DNA of 64,000 bases, taken from contig NC_088930.1 in assembly GCF_038396675.1 (NCBI RefSeq), positions 35,522,001-35,586,000 of the forward strand, in the 5' to 3' direction. Below are positions 11,860 through 24,747 of this stretch, one piece after another (position 1 is the first letter of the stretch; each line of letters starts with the position of its first letter). The notes beneath the pieces were generated by a model that ran no database searches, had not been told where the DNA came from, and was given only the letters and a program-made list of their open reading frames with translations. The translations under genes were made by a program, and so were the position numbers. The DNA comes from Hydra vulgaris (Eukaryota > Cnidaria > Hydrozoa > Anthoathecata > Hydridae).

Positions 11860-12066
11860 TTTTTAATCGTTTTTCAAACACAAAACCTTTATTCAAAGAT
11901 ATGAATGTGTTAAACGTTTATGAACTTAACTTGTATAATACTTTATGTTTTACGTTTTGTTGTATGAAGTTGTATGAACAACCTATTATTAAATGTCTTT
12001 AAAGATCTATTTACCTTTAAAGTAAAGAATAAATATAGTTTGCGAAGTGATAACTACCTAGTAAAC
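11860..12066 (+). mobile_element. LINE RT C-terminal fragment
   Basis: A reading frame at about 11872-11960 gives RFSNTKPLFKDMNVLNVYEL followed by NLYNTLCF. This closely matches the block RFFHTKQLFKEMNILNVYQ of the LINE at 55378-56130. The frame then decays, with stops and KEIYSLR-like remnants, up to the start of the (TA)n tract. It is an old truncated CR1-like copy. Confidence 0.7.
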
Positions 12067-12102
12067 ACGCTTTAGTTGGTCCAACTGATGGGCCAGTATC
12101 GG

Positions 12103-12484
<382 letters not shown>

Positions 12485-12587
12485 GGGGTGTTCAAAAAAA
12501 TAAAATTTCGAAAACGCGAATACACAACAAGCTAAATTTGGGGCAAACATAAAAAAAATACGATTACAAAAAAAAAACCAAAAATAT

Positions 12588-12680
12588 TGAGATTTACCTT
12601 GTGCTCAAGCATCAAAACCCCCCTAAAAATGCCCCAAATAGTACCCTCGTAGCAAGGCTTTGAGCACAAGGTAAATCTTA
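12588..12680. repeat. Inverted repeat, ~20-bp arms
   Basis: AGATTTACCTTGTGCTCAA near 12590 is matched by its complement near 12661-12679, with a C-rich loop between. It lies directly outside the large transposon that starts at 12701 and may be a small MITE. Confidence 0.6.
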
Positions 12681-12995
12681 AAATTTTTAATTTTTTTTTT
12701 TAATGTGCTCATAATAATCTATATATTTTTTTAAAATTGATGTGTATCCGTGATTTTTCTTAATTGTTCTTTAAATTGAAAACGATTTTATGCAAAAAAA
12801 CGAAAATATGCGCATTTAACAAAAGAATGCGCAATAATTCCTAGTTATTTTATTTGTTTATATTCACATTGTTTGGTTTTCATTTTATTTGTATTTAGCT
12901 TTTTAGAAAAACATTTTTTTAAAGGTTGATTGAATGATACAAACTTAAATTACGTGCAACTTGTATCTTTAAAAAATATTTTTTTAATATAAATA

Positions 12996-15900
12996 CTAAA
13001 GTTTAAGCGAATTCTTCTGAATTTCGGAGCGTAAGCTAAGTAGTCCCTTTGCGATTCTTTTCTTGCTTATAACTTTGTTATTTTGTTTCTTGGTTAGTAA
13101 AGATTCACTGCCTGATGCCTTAAAAATTGAGCGAACTTTGTCCACAGCAATAAGCCTATTTTGTAGCGGTGAACAAATTGTTGCATCATTCCAATTGCTC
13201 TTTCTGCGTGGTCGTTTACACAAACAATACTTTTTGAAAAATTTAAAAATAATTTATATGTTGATTGCGTGTGCCAATACTGAGGTGGCAAGGTCAGCCA
13301 ATTATCAATTTGTTGATCTTTTATTCCGATCATATCAAACATTAACCAGGAGAACTCATCAACCAAAGAAACTAAGCAAGGAATTTGCTGATGAGTGTTA
13401 AGTTTAATTTTCAGCAAATTTTCTATATCTTTTTTTTGCTTATTTTCATTTTTAAAGTAAGATGACTTAGGTTTTGGAAATGATAATATTGCAGGAAGAG
13501 GCTGAATAAGTGCGAATTTCATAACTGCGAATCTGCATAAGTGCGAAGCAGTTGCAAAGACTGGCATAAGTGCGAACTGGCACAAGCGCGAACTGGCATA
13601 AGTGCGCCGAAAGAATTTGCAAACATTGGCATAAGTGCGAACTGGCATAAGTGCGAATCAATTGCAAAAACTGGCATAAGTGCGAACTGGCACAAGCGCG
13701 AACTAGCATAAGTGCGCCGAAAGAATTTGCAAACATTGGCATAAGTGCGAACTGGCACAAGCGCGAACTGGCATAAGTGCGCCGAAAGAATTTGCAAACA
13801 TTGGCATAAGTGCGAATTGGCAAAAGTGCGAACTGGCATAAGTGCGAACTTACCGATTCGCCACTTATGCTAATTTGCACTTATACCAATGTTTGCAAAT
13901 TCTTTCGGCGCACTTATGCTAATTCGCGCTTGTGCCAGTTCGCACTTATGCCAGTTCGCACTTATGCCAATGTTTGCAAATTCTTTCGGCGCACTTATGC
14001 CAGTTCGCGCTTGTGCCAGTTCGCACTTATGCCAGTTTTTGCAATTGTTTCGCACTTATACCAGTTCGCACTTATGCCAGTTCGCACTTATGCCAATGTT
14101 TGCAAATTCTTTTGGCGCACTTATGCCAGTTCGCGCTTGTGCTAGTTCGCACTTATGCCAGTTTTTGCAAGTGATTAGCACTTATGCCAGTTCGCGCTTG
14201 TGCCAGTTCGCACTTATGTCAGTTCGCACTTATGCCAGTCGCACTTATGCAGATTCGCAGTTATGAAATTCGCACTTATTCAGTCGCCCCTATTGCAGCA
14301 GCAATTTTTTCTTTTCTTCGAGTGCAACACCATCATCCAGCAAGGCTAAAGGAATCAGAGTTGAATCAAGATACCATGTATGTTTAAATAAAGAATTCAA
14401 CACCGCATCAACAGCAAATGGTTCTGCACATACTGCTTTATACTGATGCATTTGATGAATAGCAGTTACATCCATAAAAGGAGCTTTTATTGTATCATTT
14501 GATTGCAGGTACCACTTTGCATAAAAACAAGCTATAAATTCAGTTACTACCTTAATATGTTCTCTATTTTTTTGAATAAAATTAATTTGAGTTGAAAGAA
14601 TTTGCATTTTTAAATAATATATAGATTTCCCAAGAAATCTTGCATGATGAACCGCTCCAGTTTTTCGAATTTTAATGATAGAAGGAGATAGATAGCTGAC
14701 CACTAGCTCTGCAAGTTCTTTTCTATCTTCCCTTACAATATTATTTCTCAATAAGTAAGATCTACAATACTCAAGAGATTCTGTAACAGCTTTTTCAACA
14801 ACAGTTCCTTTAATTTCTTCCCAACCAAATTTTACTAACATAGATGGGTTGTACTCAAAATTAGGCTGCTTAAACAAGTTTTTGAAATTTTTAAACAAAG
14901 GGTTATTGGGGGCCGTAGTTTTTTCATTTGTTATAGCCTCACAAAAGTGTGTGATTCTTAACTCAGAAACATAATGTCTGCAAGCTAAAAGAATTAGATA
15001 TTTATTTAACTCAGTAGATATTCTTATAAAAGATCCTTTATGTATTCCTGTATTGCTTGATGTGGTATCAAAACAAAGTAATCCAATTTTTGATTCGAGA
15101 TTGAGATCTTTTAGGACTTTCATTACACCATTGTTATGATCTTCTCCAGATGAAGAGGGTAATGGCGTAGATCCGAGAAGATGGGACTCATTATCAATAG
15201 TTGCTAGAATAGCAAGTCTATCATGCTTTAATTTTTTTCCATTATTAATTTCAAAAAGTGTCTTTCCATCTGTATTTTCCAAATGTATAATGCATGGGTA
15301 AAGAAAAGCTTGGATGCTAAGTTCGACATCTTCTTTAGCAATAACTGCCATTTCATGAGCTGTTTGTTTCATCTTTCTAGATGCTGCTGATCTACTGCAA
15401 TTTACATTTCTAAGATCAACCCCTGAACTATCAAGGATTGCAGCAGTAACTTTAGTCAAAACGTTTGGAGAAATATCAGTAATTGTGGCAATTAGAGCAA
15501 CATTACCAGAAATAATATCTTTTGGGATCTCAGCTTTTATAAGACTACTTGACTCTATAGAGCACCAATATCCTGGTTTAAAATCGGAATCAAAAGATGA
15601 ATCTTCGCTGGTGTCCGTACCAAATTCTAGCTCTGAACTTATTTCTACTGATTTAGCAGCATTTTTTATAGATGGGTTTCTTTTTCTTGTATTCTCCGAA
15701 ATCTAAACAGCATACATTATAAAATAAAAATTATTGTACCCAAAATAAAAAACAATCAAAAATTGGAGAAGAGTGAGCAATGAGAGGAGAGTTTTTGAAT
15801 TCAGAAAAAAGGTATATAATATGAATTTATATTATAATATATAATACCTTCTCGCTATATTTTTTGACTTCAGGTCCTTGAAAAAACTTTCTGTTGTGTT

Positions 15901-16440
15901 CTTGATCGTATAAAAAATCTAGGTCCTCTTTCCTATCTAGGTGTGATCTATTCTTGTCCTTCTTTATCCAGTTTTGTAAGTCAGCTATTCCCGCCCAAAA
16001 GATTTTTCCCAGCTCCTTTCAAAAGTCTTGTTGCTTTTTTAATTCTAAAGGCAACCTCCTGTGCATGTTTTTTTTCAAATTCAAATATTTTTTGTTCAAC
16101 TTATTCAGCTTTTGTATCAAGTTATTATCTGATTGAAGAGGGAATCCAGCTTTAAGCCAGGGACCCTTGATTTTGCTTAGAATACACCTACAATGCAGTT
16201 TAACACATCTCTCATAATTTCTTTTTTTACCGAGCATGCAATTATCATTGACTTTTTTGATGTTTTAGAAAGCGTCGCCTTATTAAAAGATATGTGTTGT
16301 AAAATATCTAGTCCAATTGGCAGTTGATCAACTAAAGTTAATAACAAAAATATTCAGGTTGAGTTTGCTCTTGTACAACGTGAAATCTTATACTCATAAG
16401 ATTTCACATTATAAACTATAATCTTATATCCTAAACTAGA
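12996..16440 (-). pseudogene. Transposase of the 12.7-17 kb element (DDE, Cys-x-His insert)
   Basis: Readable parts in order are as follows. An N-terminal part (16440-15848) contains QLPIGLDILQHISF and the LKAGFPLQSDNN block. An intron (15703-15847, GT..AG) follows, then an exon starting ISENTRKRNPS. The 389-codon ORF 15459-14290 is next. In that ORF, ENTDGKTLFE (Asp near residue 64) and CFDTTSSNTG (Asp near residue 131) look like the first two catalytic acids. A LACRH block near residue 158 resembles the Cys-x-x-His segment of hAT-like RNase H folds. After the foldback insertion the protein resumes (13490 downward) with SFPKPKSSYF, VDEFSWLMFD and NDHAERAIGMM, whose Glu is the likely third acid. 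One frameshift precedes the C terminus near 12996. I know similar proteins as unnamed transposases in cnidarians and aphids, but cannot place the superfamily. Confidence 0.7.
13495..14290. mobile_element. Foldback-type element 1 (arrays of 16-bp repeats)
   Basis: The 796-bp element is flanked by a perfect 8-bp direct repeat TATTGCAG (13487-13494 and 14291-14298). The left half is tandem copies of a 16-bp unit GGCATAAGTGCGAACT, with the variant GGCACAAGCGCGAACT. The right half is the same array in reverse orientation, meeting near 13857. A higher-order unit of roughly 65-85 bp adds a GAATTTGCAAACATT spacer. The outer ends differ: GAAGAGGCTGAATAAG on the left and, inverted, GGGGCGACTGAATAAG on the right. 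It encodes nothing; the several ORFs across it are low-complexity read-throughs. The architecture matches foldback transposons, mobilised in trans. Confidence 0.85.
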
Positions 16441-17050
16441 TATTTAAAATTAAAAAAAAGCTCAAAACAAATTCGTTACTTGGTATTGCTGGTTTCGCTT
16501 TCTCAATAATAAAATGTTTGTTTTTTTTTTCGTTTTTATTTTTCGCTTTTCATTGCCACTTTTTAATTGTTTCTTACTTTTATTTGCACTTGAAACTTTC
16601 ATTTTATGTGACTCTCCTTTGTTTTCTATTAAATTGTCCATTATAATTTTTAAAACTATTTTAAAAGAAATGACATTCACTAATTTCAAAATATGAGATG
16701 AAACTAAAACGCAGAATTTCGCAATATACATTAACGTTAATTTACAATTGTCAGTTTTTTCTTTTTACAACTTTTAGACAGGTAATAAAATTGTTTGTTA
16801 AGTGAGAACAAAAGAAAAATGCAAACATAGTACACATATCAAAAAACAAAAGAAACATTAATAATTAATAAACCAAACAATGTGAATATAAACAAATAAA
16901 ATAACTAGGAATTATTGCTTATTCTTTTGTTAAATGCGCATATTTTCGTTTTTTTGCATAAAATCGTTTTCAATTTAAAGAACTATTAAGAAAAATCACG
17001 GATACACATCAATTTAAAAAATATACATATAGATTATTATGAGCACATTA

Positions 17051-19529
17051 TCTGAATCTATAAATGTAGGTATAACTTATATGGTATTATTTTTAGCACT
17101 TCCCTCAAGAACTACTTCTATGCCCTTATTGTTATTGACAATAATCTATCGATACATTGATTTTCTATTCATATATGTTTTTCTTTGTATTTACCTATTT
17201 GTTACATTTTTTCATTTCAGAATCATCATATGATGGATTTATGCGATATAGAAGAACAAAGCATTGTAAATTTGTATGAATTTTTTAAAAATATCTACAA
17301 ATAATTAGTCTAGTCAACGTCTAAACTTCAATATTGCATATGTCATTTTTAAGTAGTTTCTAGGCTTTTCTAAATGTGTTTTTTATTCACATAATTTTAC
17401 AAACAAGGTCTGCAAGCAAGTTTGAGCTGAAAAATTTTTCTTAGCCTTTAAGGAGAATTGATTTATTCTTTGTGTAATTTAATTTTTTTAAATGTAGTAG
17501 TTTTAATAAATAAATGTTTGTTTGTTCTTACTTATTTGTTTTCAGGTTCTTAAGAACTAGGCAACTTAGCTAAGCAAGTTTTTTTTTATTTTTTAGGGCA
17601 ATTGGTAAGAGCTGAAAGGTATTTTTTAGTGCAATTGGAAAGAACTGAAGTGTTTTTTGTCATCTCACACAGTATAACTGGTACTGATTTAAGTAATTTT
17701 ACTAATATTTTTTATTTTATATTATATTTATTTTATATTAGATATAAATTTTATGTATTTGACATGGAAAGCTGACTGTAATTTGTTGACACAGAAGTGA
17801 TCAACAAATTACAGTCAGTAATTTGTTGATCACTTACTTAAATAATTTTGTGCATTCTAGTCTAAAATCTTTGAAATTAAAAACAATTGATATAAATAAA
17901 TGTTTAATATTTTTGATAAATGACTTATGTATATAAACATAAAAAGATATGGATTTCAATAAATCTTAAGTTTAAATATAATCTTTGATTAGAAAAGATC
18001 ACGATTTATAAGATCCTTTTACATTTTTTTATTATTCAGTTATAACAATTGTAATATTACTGGTAATATGTTTAATGATAATAGTGAAATTGAAGTGGAT
18101 AACATTAGGCTCAAAGAAGTTATTAATGTAAATGCTAATATGCAACTTGAAAATAGTTGTCAAGTGAAAGAGATAGATCTAGGCAAGATGAAATTAATCG
18201 TTGTTGAAATATAAGAAATACTGCTCAGCGAGCAGAAAACTTACTTGCCAGAATTCAATGTCAAGCAGTGTTAACGTCTGTTAATTTGATTTTACTTTAG
18301 ACAATTTAGAACAAAGCAAAGTATGAATTTTACTATTTATAGTAACAATTTATTAAAGTTTTAAATTAAAATGATTTTAAATTTTTTTATAATTTCACAC
18401 ATTTTTTATAATTTCAAACATATTTATGTTCTTTTCTTGTTTTTAGTTGCCTTTGTGATCACTTGATTAGTTTGCTAACTGTTGAAATGTGGTTTTAATC
18501 TTGTAAATTTAATATGATGCGATATTTACTCTATTAGTTATTAGTCAACAGTTAGAGAGAAGCTGGAGCTTAATTAAGAAATGCTGGAAATTAAATTAAG
18601 GTAAAAATAACTTTGTTTAATGGTAACATAATAAAACCAGTTACTACTATTTATTGCGTGATTTTTTACTTTTTTTAACATGCTGCTTTGGAAACACTTT
18701 CTTTCTCTCCCTCTCTCTCTTAGATGAGAGGGAGAATTAATAAAACTTATGTAAATACTAAGCTCTTACGTATTTATTAATATCACAATTGATAATGACC
18801 ATTTATATATAGATTGTTAAAATATTGTAATAAACAAAATCTTTTTTAGTCCAAGTATTTGAGTTAATAAAATATCTTATTAAGTTGTGGTGTTATTTGC
18901 CAGCGTTACTACATTGTGTTGTCTAGCCTTTTTATAATCTTTTCTTTTTCAATTCCTCTGGAGACAAAGTAATGTGTGCTTACAAATATTTTATGCTTTG
19001 CGCTGTTGTTACTGCGTTTTGTGTTGATAGACCTAGGCTGTTATAGCTATTTTTTTATTCTTTAAATTTTCTGTTATATTATTATCCTAATTCTACTAAC
19101 AATGAAATGCAAGTAATACTTTTTAATTAAAAATTGTAATTTTTTTTTCATTTCTTTTTTTAGGTATTCGCAGGCTTTATTTGACTTTCTTTTTCTGGTA
19201 CCTGTGTTGTGACAGATTTTAAAAAGAACTTAACTGAAGTTAATGCGGTCGTTAACTATAAGCAATGACATTGCTGATAGGGAGTCAAAGTTAAAATATT
19301 ACTTATAGATTAATTTGTATTTAATTTTTTAGATAATATATCAAATTATTAATGTGTTTTTGTTATAAATGATTTCATTACTTATAACCCGTATTAGGAG
19401 TTGCTTACTGCTAGTTTTTTATTATTGTTACTGTTGTAATTTTCTACTCTAATTATTATATTTGTAGTTGTTATTGTTATTACAACTGTTATTATTACAA
19501 TGATTATTACTGTATTACTACACAGTCAA
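17051..19529. other. Gene-free AT-rich region
   Basis: No recognised gene. A hairpin at 17772-17818 has 18-bp arms (CTGACTGTAATTTGTTGA) and the arm motif is repeated once more at 17818-17836. A 48-codon frame from 18069 (MFNDNSEIEVDN...) and an Arg/Glu-rich out-of-frame stretch near 18175-18280 (NTAQRAENLLARIQC) may be debris of a transposon protein. I cannot name it. A short CT-rich run lies near 18700. Confidence 0.4.
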
Positions 19530-19690
19530 CAAAAAAAAATTTTTTTTTCTGGTGCCGAGCAAACAATTTGTTTTTTGTATAACGTTTCTCATTTTGATTT
19601 CGAATATGCAACTCATGGTTCACCATCACGTCAAGTTGTAAAGATTGTTGTAAACATTTATAACATTTACACTTTCAATTAAATTGCAAA
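19530..19690 (+). repeat. Single TIR arm related to the 2085-2582 element
   Basis: The stretch from AATTTGTTTTTTGTATAACG through CACGTCAAGTTGTAAAGATT parallels the left arm of the element at 2085-2582. The translated frames of both read S-R-Q-V-x-K-I at the same point. No partner arm is found nearby, so this is a truncated copy. Confidence 0.5.
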
Positions 19691-19738
19691 AGCGAATTTA
19701 AAAAGTCGCGAAAAAAAATCATATAGATGGGCCGAAAA

Positions 19739-19931
19739 TGGTACCAACTGTTAGCCAACTGTTTTATTATTGTTGTGCCGTTAATGGTGCCAACAGTTTA
19801 TAAAACAATTGGCTAAGTGTTGATAAAAGCGTTACGTTTTTTTCACGGTACCAACTAAATAGCCGACTGTTGGCCCAACTGTAGCTAATAGTTGGTTATT
19901 AGGATCGGGCCAACTACTTACCAACTGTTCA
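19739..19931. repeat. Cluster of CCAACTGTT / AACAGTTGG motifs
   Basis: About eight copies of CAACTGTT or AACAGTTGG-type words occur in both orientations, with GGGCC at the outer edges (19731 and 19915). This looks like the subterminal inverted repeats of a small DNA transposon. No coding capacity. Confidence 0.45.
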
Positions 19932-19979
19932 ATATTTATTGGGTATTTTTAAGAAGCCTTTTGTCAAACAAAATTTAAT

Positions 19980-20385
19980 CGCATTTGTATAGATTATCGA
20001 GCACTTTATCTCTGGAATAAAATTGTCCAGCCTAATTTAGATTCATCTATCTCTTTTTCTTTTTTTAAAAACAAGTTAAAGAACATTATTTTTTCAACAG
20101 ATAATATATTGAAACATTTTTGAGATATTATTTTAACTATTTATTATTTGAAATGTTTTGGATTGTTATTTTGTTATCAACTACGTGTATTCTTTTATAC
20201 TATATATTATTTTATATAATTTTTTTTTTCTTATATTTATTTAACGTGTATTATTTTATATTATATATATATTTTAATTTTTATATGGTTCTGGCGACCT
20301 GATCGGTATGATCTTTTTCAAGATTCCAATTTTATTGTTTATATTACACGACATATAAATAATGTGCACTGAAAAAAAAAAAAAA
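19980..20385 (+). mobile_element. LINE 3' end fragment
   Basis: A frame reads YRALYLWNKIVQPNLDSSIS and then FFKNKLKNIIFSTDNILKHF before a stop at about 20121. This is the C-terminal tail of the CR1-like RT protein (compare YRGPYFWNEIVLPNFDFS at 55378-56130). The 3' UTR follows, with a GATC/GATC mini-hairpin near 20299-20312 and an A-run at 20371-20384. Confidence 0.7.
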
Positions 20386-23078
20386 TTCGTTTCTAAATTT
20401 ATTACTTTTTCAATAAAAATTAAATGATCTGTATTATGTCATTTGGTTATAGTAATCGGTGTTAAATTAATGTTTTTGAGAACATTAGTACAATATTGTA
20501 TTGTGGAATAAATGGATAAATAAAAATAGAGTTACCACCCCAAACTGTCTATGAAAAGCCTGGATTGTTATCGTGTCCATTACATTTTGTTGATTCAGCT
20601 TTTTATCAAAGTTTAGTATCTTCATTGCTATTTTTCTAATGTTTAAATGTTTATATCAGAGATTGCTTTTAAGTAATCTAAAAAAATGGATAATTTTCCG
20701 AAGAAGTTAACTACTTAATTGAGGAGAAAAAGCTAAATATAAAAAATAGCTAACCAAAATAAATATTTATAATAAAAAACTATATCGCATAAAAGAAATT
20801 TAATTAAAATTATATGAAAATGCAAAAAGATCCAACTTCAATCTAAACAATTTACGGTGTTCCGATGTTGAACCAAAATGGTTTGGTGCAACATCGGAAC
20901 AATTGTCCAATAATTTCAAAGTTGTTTTTCTAATGGAGTGTGCAGACTGAATAGGCGATTCTATTTTTCTACGGGTAGGAGGAATAATTATCACGTGAGT
21001 ATGCGTAGTTTTGCTTTGGATAAATTAAGGTTTCTCTTAAAGAAAGTACTTTAATTTACAGTAATAGAGAAAAGTTTTAATATAATATTTTAAAAACTAG
21101 GAATAAATGCAAATTTAAAAAGTATAGTTTTATTGAAAAATGGTTTTTTTTTAGAGGTGATTCAGCATTTTTTTATATTTTGGAGACTTGAAACTTGGAG
21201 AAACTTGAAACACAATAACTTAATAACGACTAATGTATATAATATGAAATTTAATAGACTGATAAATGACATACATATATATATAAAAAAATGAGCGGAA
21301 AAAAATTTGCATATACTGTCTAAAAAAAATCATAATAGCAAACAATGTAAAAAAAAAAAATACTTAAATATAAAAATTAAAATCAATGAAATCAAACAAA
21401 AAATAAATACCATCTCCCCGCTCACTTTCTATACCGCTCGGTATGTTTCTAGGTATGTATAGTTTCTAGGTACTTGAAGAATTCTACCTGAAAATTTCAA
21501 AGTAAGCCTCACCCTAGCTGCTAGTAAGCTGCAGCAAAGCTGCTAGTAAGCAGAGACAGGTTAAACAAAAAAATGAAATACACCCTTTTCAATCTTTTTG
21601 TATGGAAATGACATATTTCTTAATAAAGCAAAAAAGATATATATCAAGGTGTAATATAATATGGCATAAAATAATGTAGTATGGCATAAAATTATATAAT
21701 ATTTATAATTATTAAAAAATTCAAATGTACTATATTTTAAATTCAGTTGTGTCAAAATTGATACGGTGTTGCTTGAATACTAACAAAATATGTATTTGGT
21801 TGAATGATTTTTTAAATCAGCATTGTCAAATTTTAAAGTAAATGATTTGAGAGCTAAATTCAAATCTCGATTCTAATTTTTTTTTTAGAATATACCGAAA
21901 CCGAGACAATACCTGATTACATTCTATTCGTTATATTTTATATATAATCTTACTCCTAATTTCAAAATTTTTGAGTTTATTTTGCGTTTGTAAGTGTTTG
22001 CTTAAATAATTTACTTTAATTAAAGGTTAAACCTGATTTTTTTGCTTAACAAACTATTTAAATGTTTTTTTATTATAACTTAAAATAAAATTTCAATGGC
22101 AAAATACAAGAATATACACTGCATAAGCAAACTTGGCTGCAAATGTTTTTATATTCACAAATTTTGAGCAAATTGAATAAAACATACCTTCATTGTAACG
22201 AAATCCTGAATAGCTATTTTGGTTGTTGCACTAGCTTTAAAATTGACGGACTGTTTTTCCCGTCTTATACGTGAAAAATTTTATTTAATTTGGTTTGCTT
22301 AAAAATCTCTTTTTAATCATATTAATTCTATTCAATTTAATTTATTTAATCTAATTAACAATTTAATTCGTCACTTGATTGTTTACGTAAAAAAATTACT
22401 GTTTAAACTTGATGTCATTCCACAATTAATGAGCGTTTTAGTTTGTTTTTTTTTATATCAAAAGCTACCCAATCCACACAAATAGTGCTTTAGGCGTAAA
22501 AAAGTTTTGAAAACATTTAATGACTTTTAGTACGTTTTTAAGTCATCTAAACATGTCTTGTATAAAACTCTGGTAGTAACAGGCAGAAAAAAAATTTTTT
22601 TAAGCAAATAGTTGAAAACAATCTACAGCTTTGGCTTATTTCTATTAATAAACAAAAAGAATATAAAAAAGCGCACAAATTTTTGTAAGTAATGACGTCA
22701 CTAATACGCGCGTAATTAGCGTCATTTTACCCTAAAAAATCTGAAATGTCAGAACTGTTTCAAAAGCTGAACATAAATTCTTTAATTTATTCATTTTTGT
22801 CTATAAAAATATTACTAGGATTACATTCAAACTTAAATAAATATAAATTTAGGGATATTCCGAACCAAAATAGCGATAAAATTGAGTTATTTTGAAGAAA
22901 AAAAATTAAACTCAGCTTCATTGACCACTTTCCCAATTTTCAAACCTGAAAAAATTTAGCCCATTATCTATCCTTAATCAAAAACTTATTTTTTTGGAAA
23001 ATTAAATTTTAGCTAGAAAAGGTTAGTCTTTTAAAAGCTAAAACCAGTAAAAAAAAATCAGTATTACAGAGTAATTAT
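20386..23078. other. Gene-free AT-rich region
   Basis: No recognised coding sequence or RNA gene. A hairpin at 20859-20900 pairs GTTCCGATGTTG with its complement and has an inner AACC/GGTT pair. A short repeat GCTGCTAGTAAGC occurs twice at 21518-21552. Confidence 0.5.
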
Positions 23079-23718
23079 AGGGAAAAGTCGGGTAGCCCCG
23101 GACGGCGGTAACTCCGGACACTTGATGTACAGCTTAAACTAAAGAAGTTATGTAATTTTAAATACTATAAAAATATTATTCGAGTAAAAATAAGACGTTT
23201 GTAAAATGTCTATCAATCAGTAAAAGAGAATAATCTGTTTCTCAATCCGTTTACATATTAAATGAGCAACTTTTTAATATAAATACTTTTAAATTTAATA
23301 TAATACACAAACCTATAATACTAATTCATTTAAATCAGACAAAAAGACCTTACATTTGAAAAAAACGTTTTTAAAGTGTTTATTTTCATTAGTAAAAAGC
23401 TCTTGTCTTTATTTCTAAATGATGTGGCACTTTTTTAAGGCGATTTTTTTTCTAAATGTGTCACACTGGTAAAAAAGAGGTAAATCATGGTTAAGCTATG
23501 TGTCCGGGGCTACCCTCCAATTTTGAAACATGCCTTTTTTGTAACATTTTTTTCATGTTTTATAGATTATTAAGGTAATCAATAATTTTTGTTTTTAATT
23601 CGATAGATAAATATTTATACTTTTAAAAAATTCTTTTGACACTTTGTTTTTTGTCAGTTCATGTGTACAATTACCATCTATTTTTCCTTAAGTGTCCGGA
23701 GCTACCCGACTTTCCTCT
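23079..23718. mobile_element. MITE-like element, GGGTAGCCCCGGACA-type ends
   Basis: The left end AGGGAAAAGTCGGGTAGC and the right end (complement AGAGGAAAGTCGGGTAGC) are inverted, with CCGGACACTT inside both. A third internal copy GTGTCCGGGGCTACCC lies near 23498. About 640 bp, AT-rich, with no ORF. TA or TATA flanks both ends. I know similar GGGTAGC-type termini from invertebrate MITEs but cannot name the superfamily. Confidence 0.65.
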
Positions 23719-24539
23719 ATAACATCAAAAGTTTAAATATTGACCGAAACCACACGCTTCTCCCTTTCCATATTTTTCTTTTTTAATAAACTCTTTTCTC
23801 ATAGCTTTGAGCTTAACTCCATTTCGGTTAAAGTTATATTAGAAATAATGCATTTCTAAGGGAGTTGCTTTGATGGCGTAACCTTACCGTTGTTCGAAAA
23901 ATCGGTAAATTTGATAGGAACTGTGAAGTTTTTTATATTTTTGAGAAGCGCATACCAAATAATATAGTTTTAATGAACTCAAGGCAAGCATTTTTATATT
24001 TTTCAAACTACTGCCAAATATAGCTATTTTTTACCCTCTTACCCATAATACGTTTTTTACTCGACTTAAACAAGTCTTGTGTTTTCTGAGATATAATGCT
24101 ACTGTAATATAAAATAGTCTATTTGAAATTTTAAACTTGTGAGAAAATTTAAAGCTCACATAAATCTTAAATTCATGGATATCCAATAATTTAATATTTT
24201 AATGTAAATAAACTTGTAATTAAAAAACTTTAATAACCATTCCTACATTGGACAATACTAGTGTCGACAATACAAACGTGTGATACAAGTATTGTTACGC
24301 ACTTACGCACATCATGGCGCGCATAATTACTACAAACGTAAGAAAAAACGTTTTGGCATCCGCAAATATTTTCTTTTTTAAAAAAAGTCATACAGTTTAA
24401 TTTATAATATTCACTTTGTTTATACTTTTCATCAGAGAATAAAATTATTTACATATAACAACTATACTTATATAAATGTTTGCAACAATTTTAATTTAAA
24501 GGTATAGTTGTCAACTGCAGTAAACTTATTGTAAAATCT
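23719..24539. other. Gene-free stretch
   Basis: Nothing recognisable as coding, RNA gene or repeat with confidence. Confidence 0.4.
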
Positions 24540-24673
24540 GTTTACGTTACCCCTATTTTAAACAAAACGAACATATTACAAATTATTTGTTTTGTTTAAA
24601 ATTTTTTTGTTTTAAACAAAACGAATATATTACAATACATTCGTTTTGTTTAAAATAGGGGGGTAATGTAAAC
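24540..24673. mobile_element. Short palindromic MITE
   Basis: GTTTACGTTACCCCTATTTT at the left is matched by its complement at the right end (24630-24673), continuing through AAACAAAACGAA. The AAACAAAACGAA-type word is repeated in the middle. Total length 134 bp. Confidence 0.65.
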
Positions 24674-24685
24674 TAAATTTTGATT

Positions 24686-24747
24686 GCTTTGATTGCTTAT
24701 AAAGTTTTGAAACAAAATTGTTTCAAAACGTCATGCGCAATCAAAGC
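24686..24747. repeat. Hairpin with ~26-bp arms
   Basis: GCTTTGATTGC at 24686 pairs with GCAATCAAAGC at 24737-24747. After a short mismatch GTTTTGAAACAA pairs with its complement. It adjoins the MITE at 24540. Confidence 0.6.

Larger units (their letters stand above)
12701..17050. mobile_element. 4.35 kb DNA transposon with ~180-bp TIRs
   Basis: The ends starting TAATGTGCTCATAATAATC at 12701 and the complement ending at 17050 are inverted copies. They extend for about 180 bp (to roughly 12885 and from roughly 16870), sharing for example AAATATGCGCATTTAACAAA. One insertion or deletion and a few substitutions separate the arms. Inside is one transposase gene on the minus strand (about 16440 to 12996), now a pseudogene and split by a foldback element at 13495-14290. 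The element is probably flanked by TA, though the left flank is a T-run, so the duplication is uncertain. See the transposase entry for the family question. Confidence 0.75.

Noticed and set aside
13495..14290. CRISPR-like array
   Set aside because: Units are contiguous with no unique spacers, occur in both orientations, and the DNA is eukaryotic.
13467..14387. Several overlapping ORFs with CQFALMPVRTYA-type repeats (also at 34329-34676 and 35700-36169)
   Set aside because: They exist in several frames and both strands because the foldback repeat unit lacks stops. No start context or conserved product.
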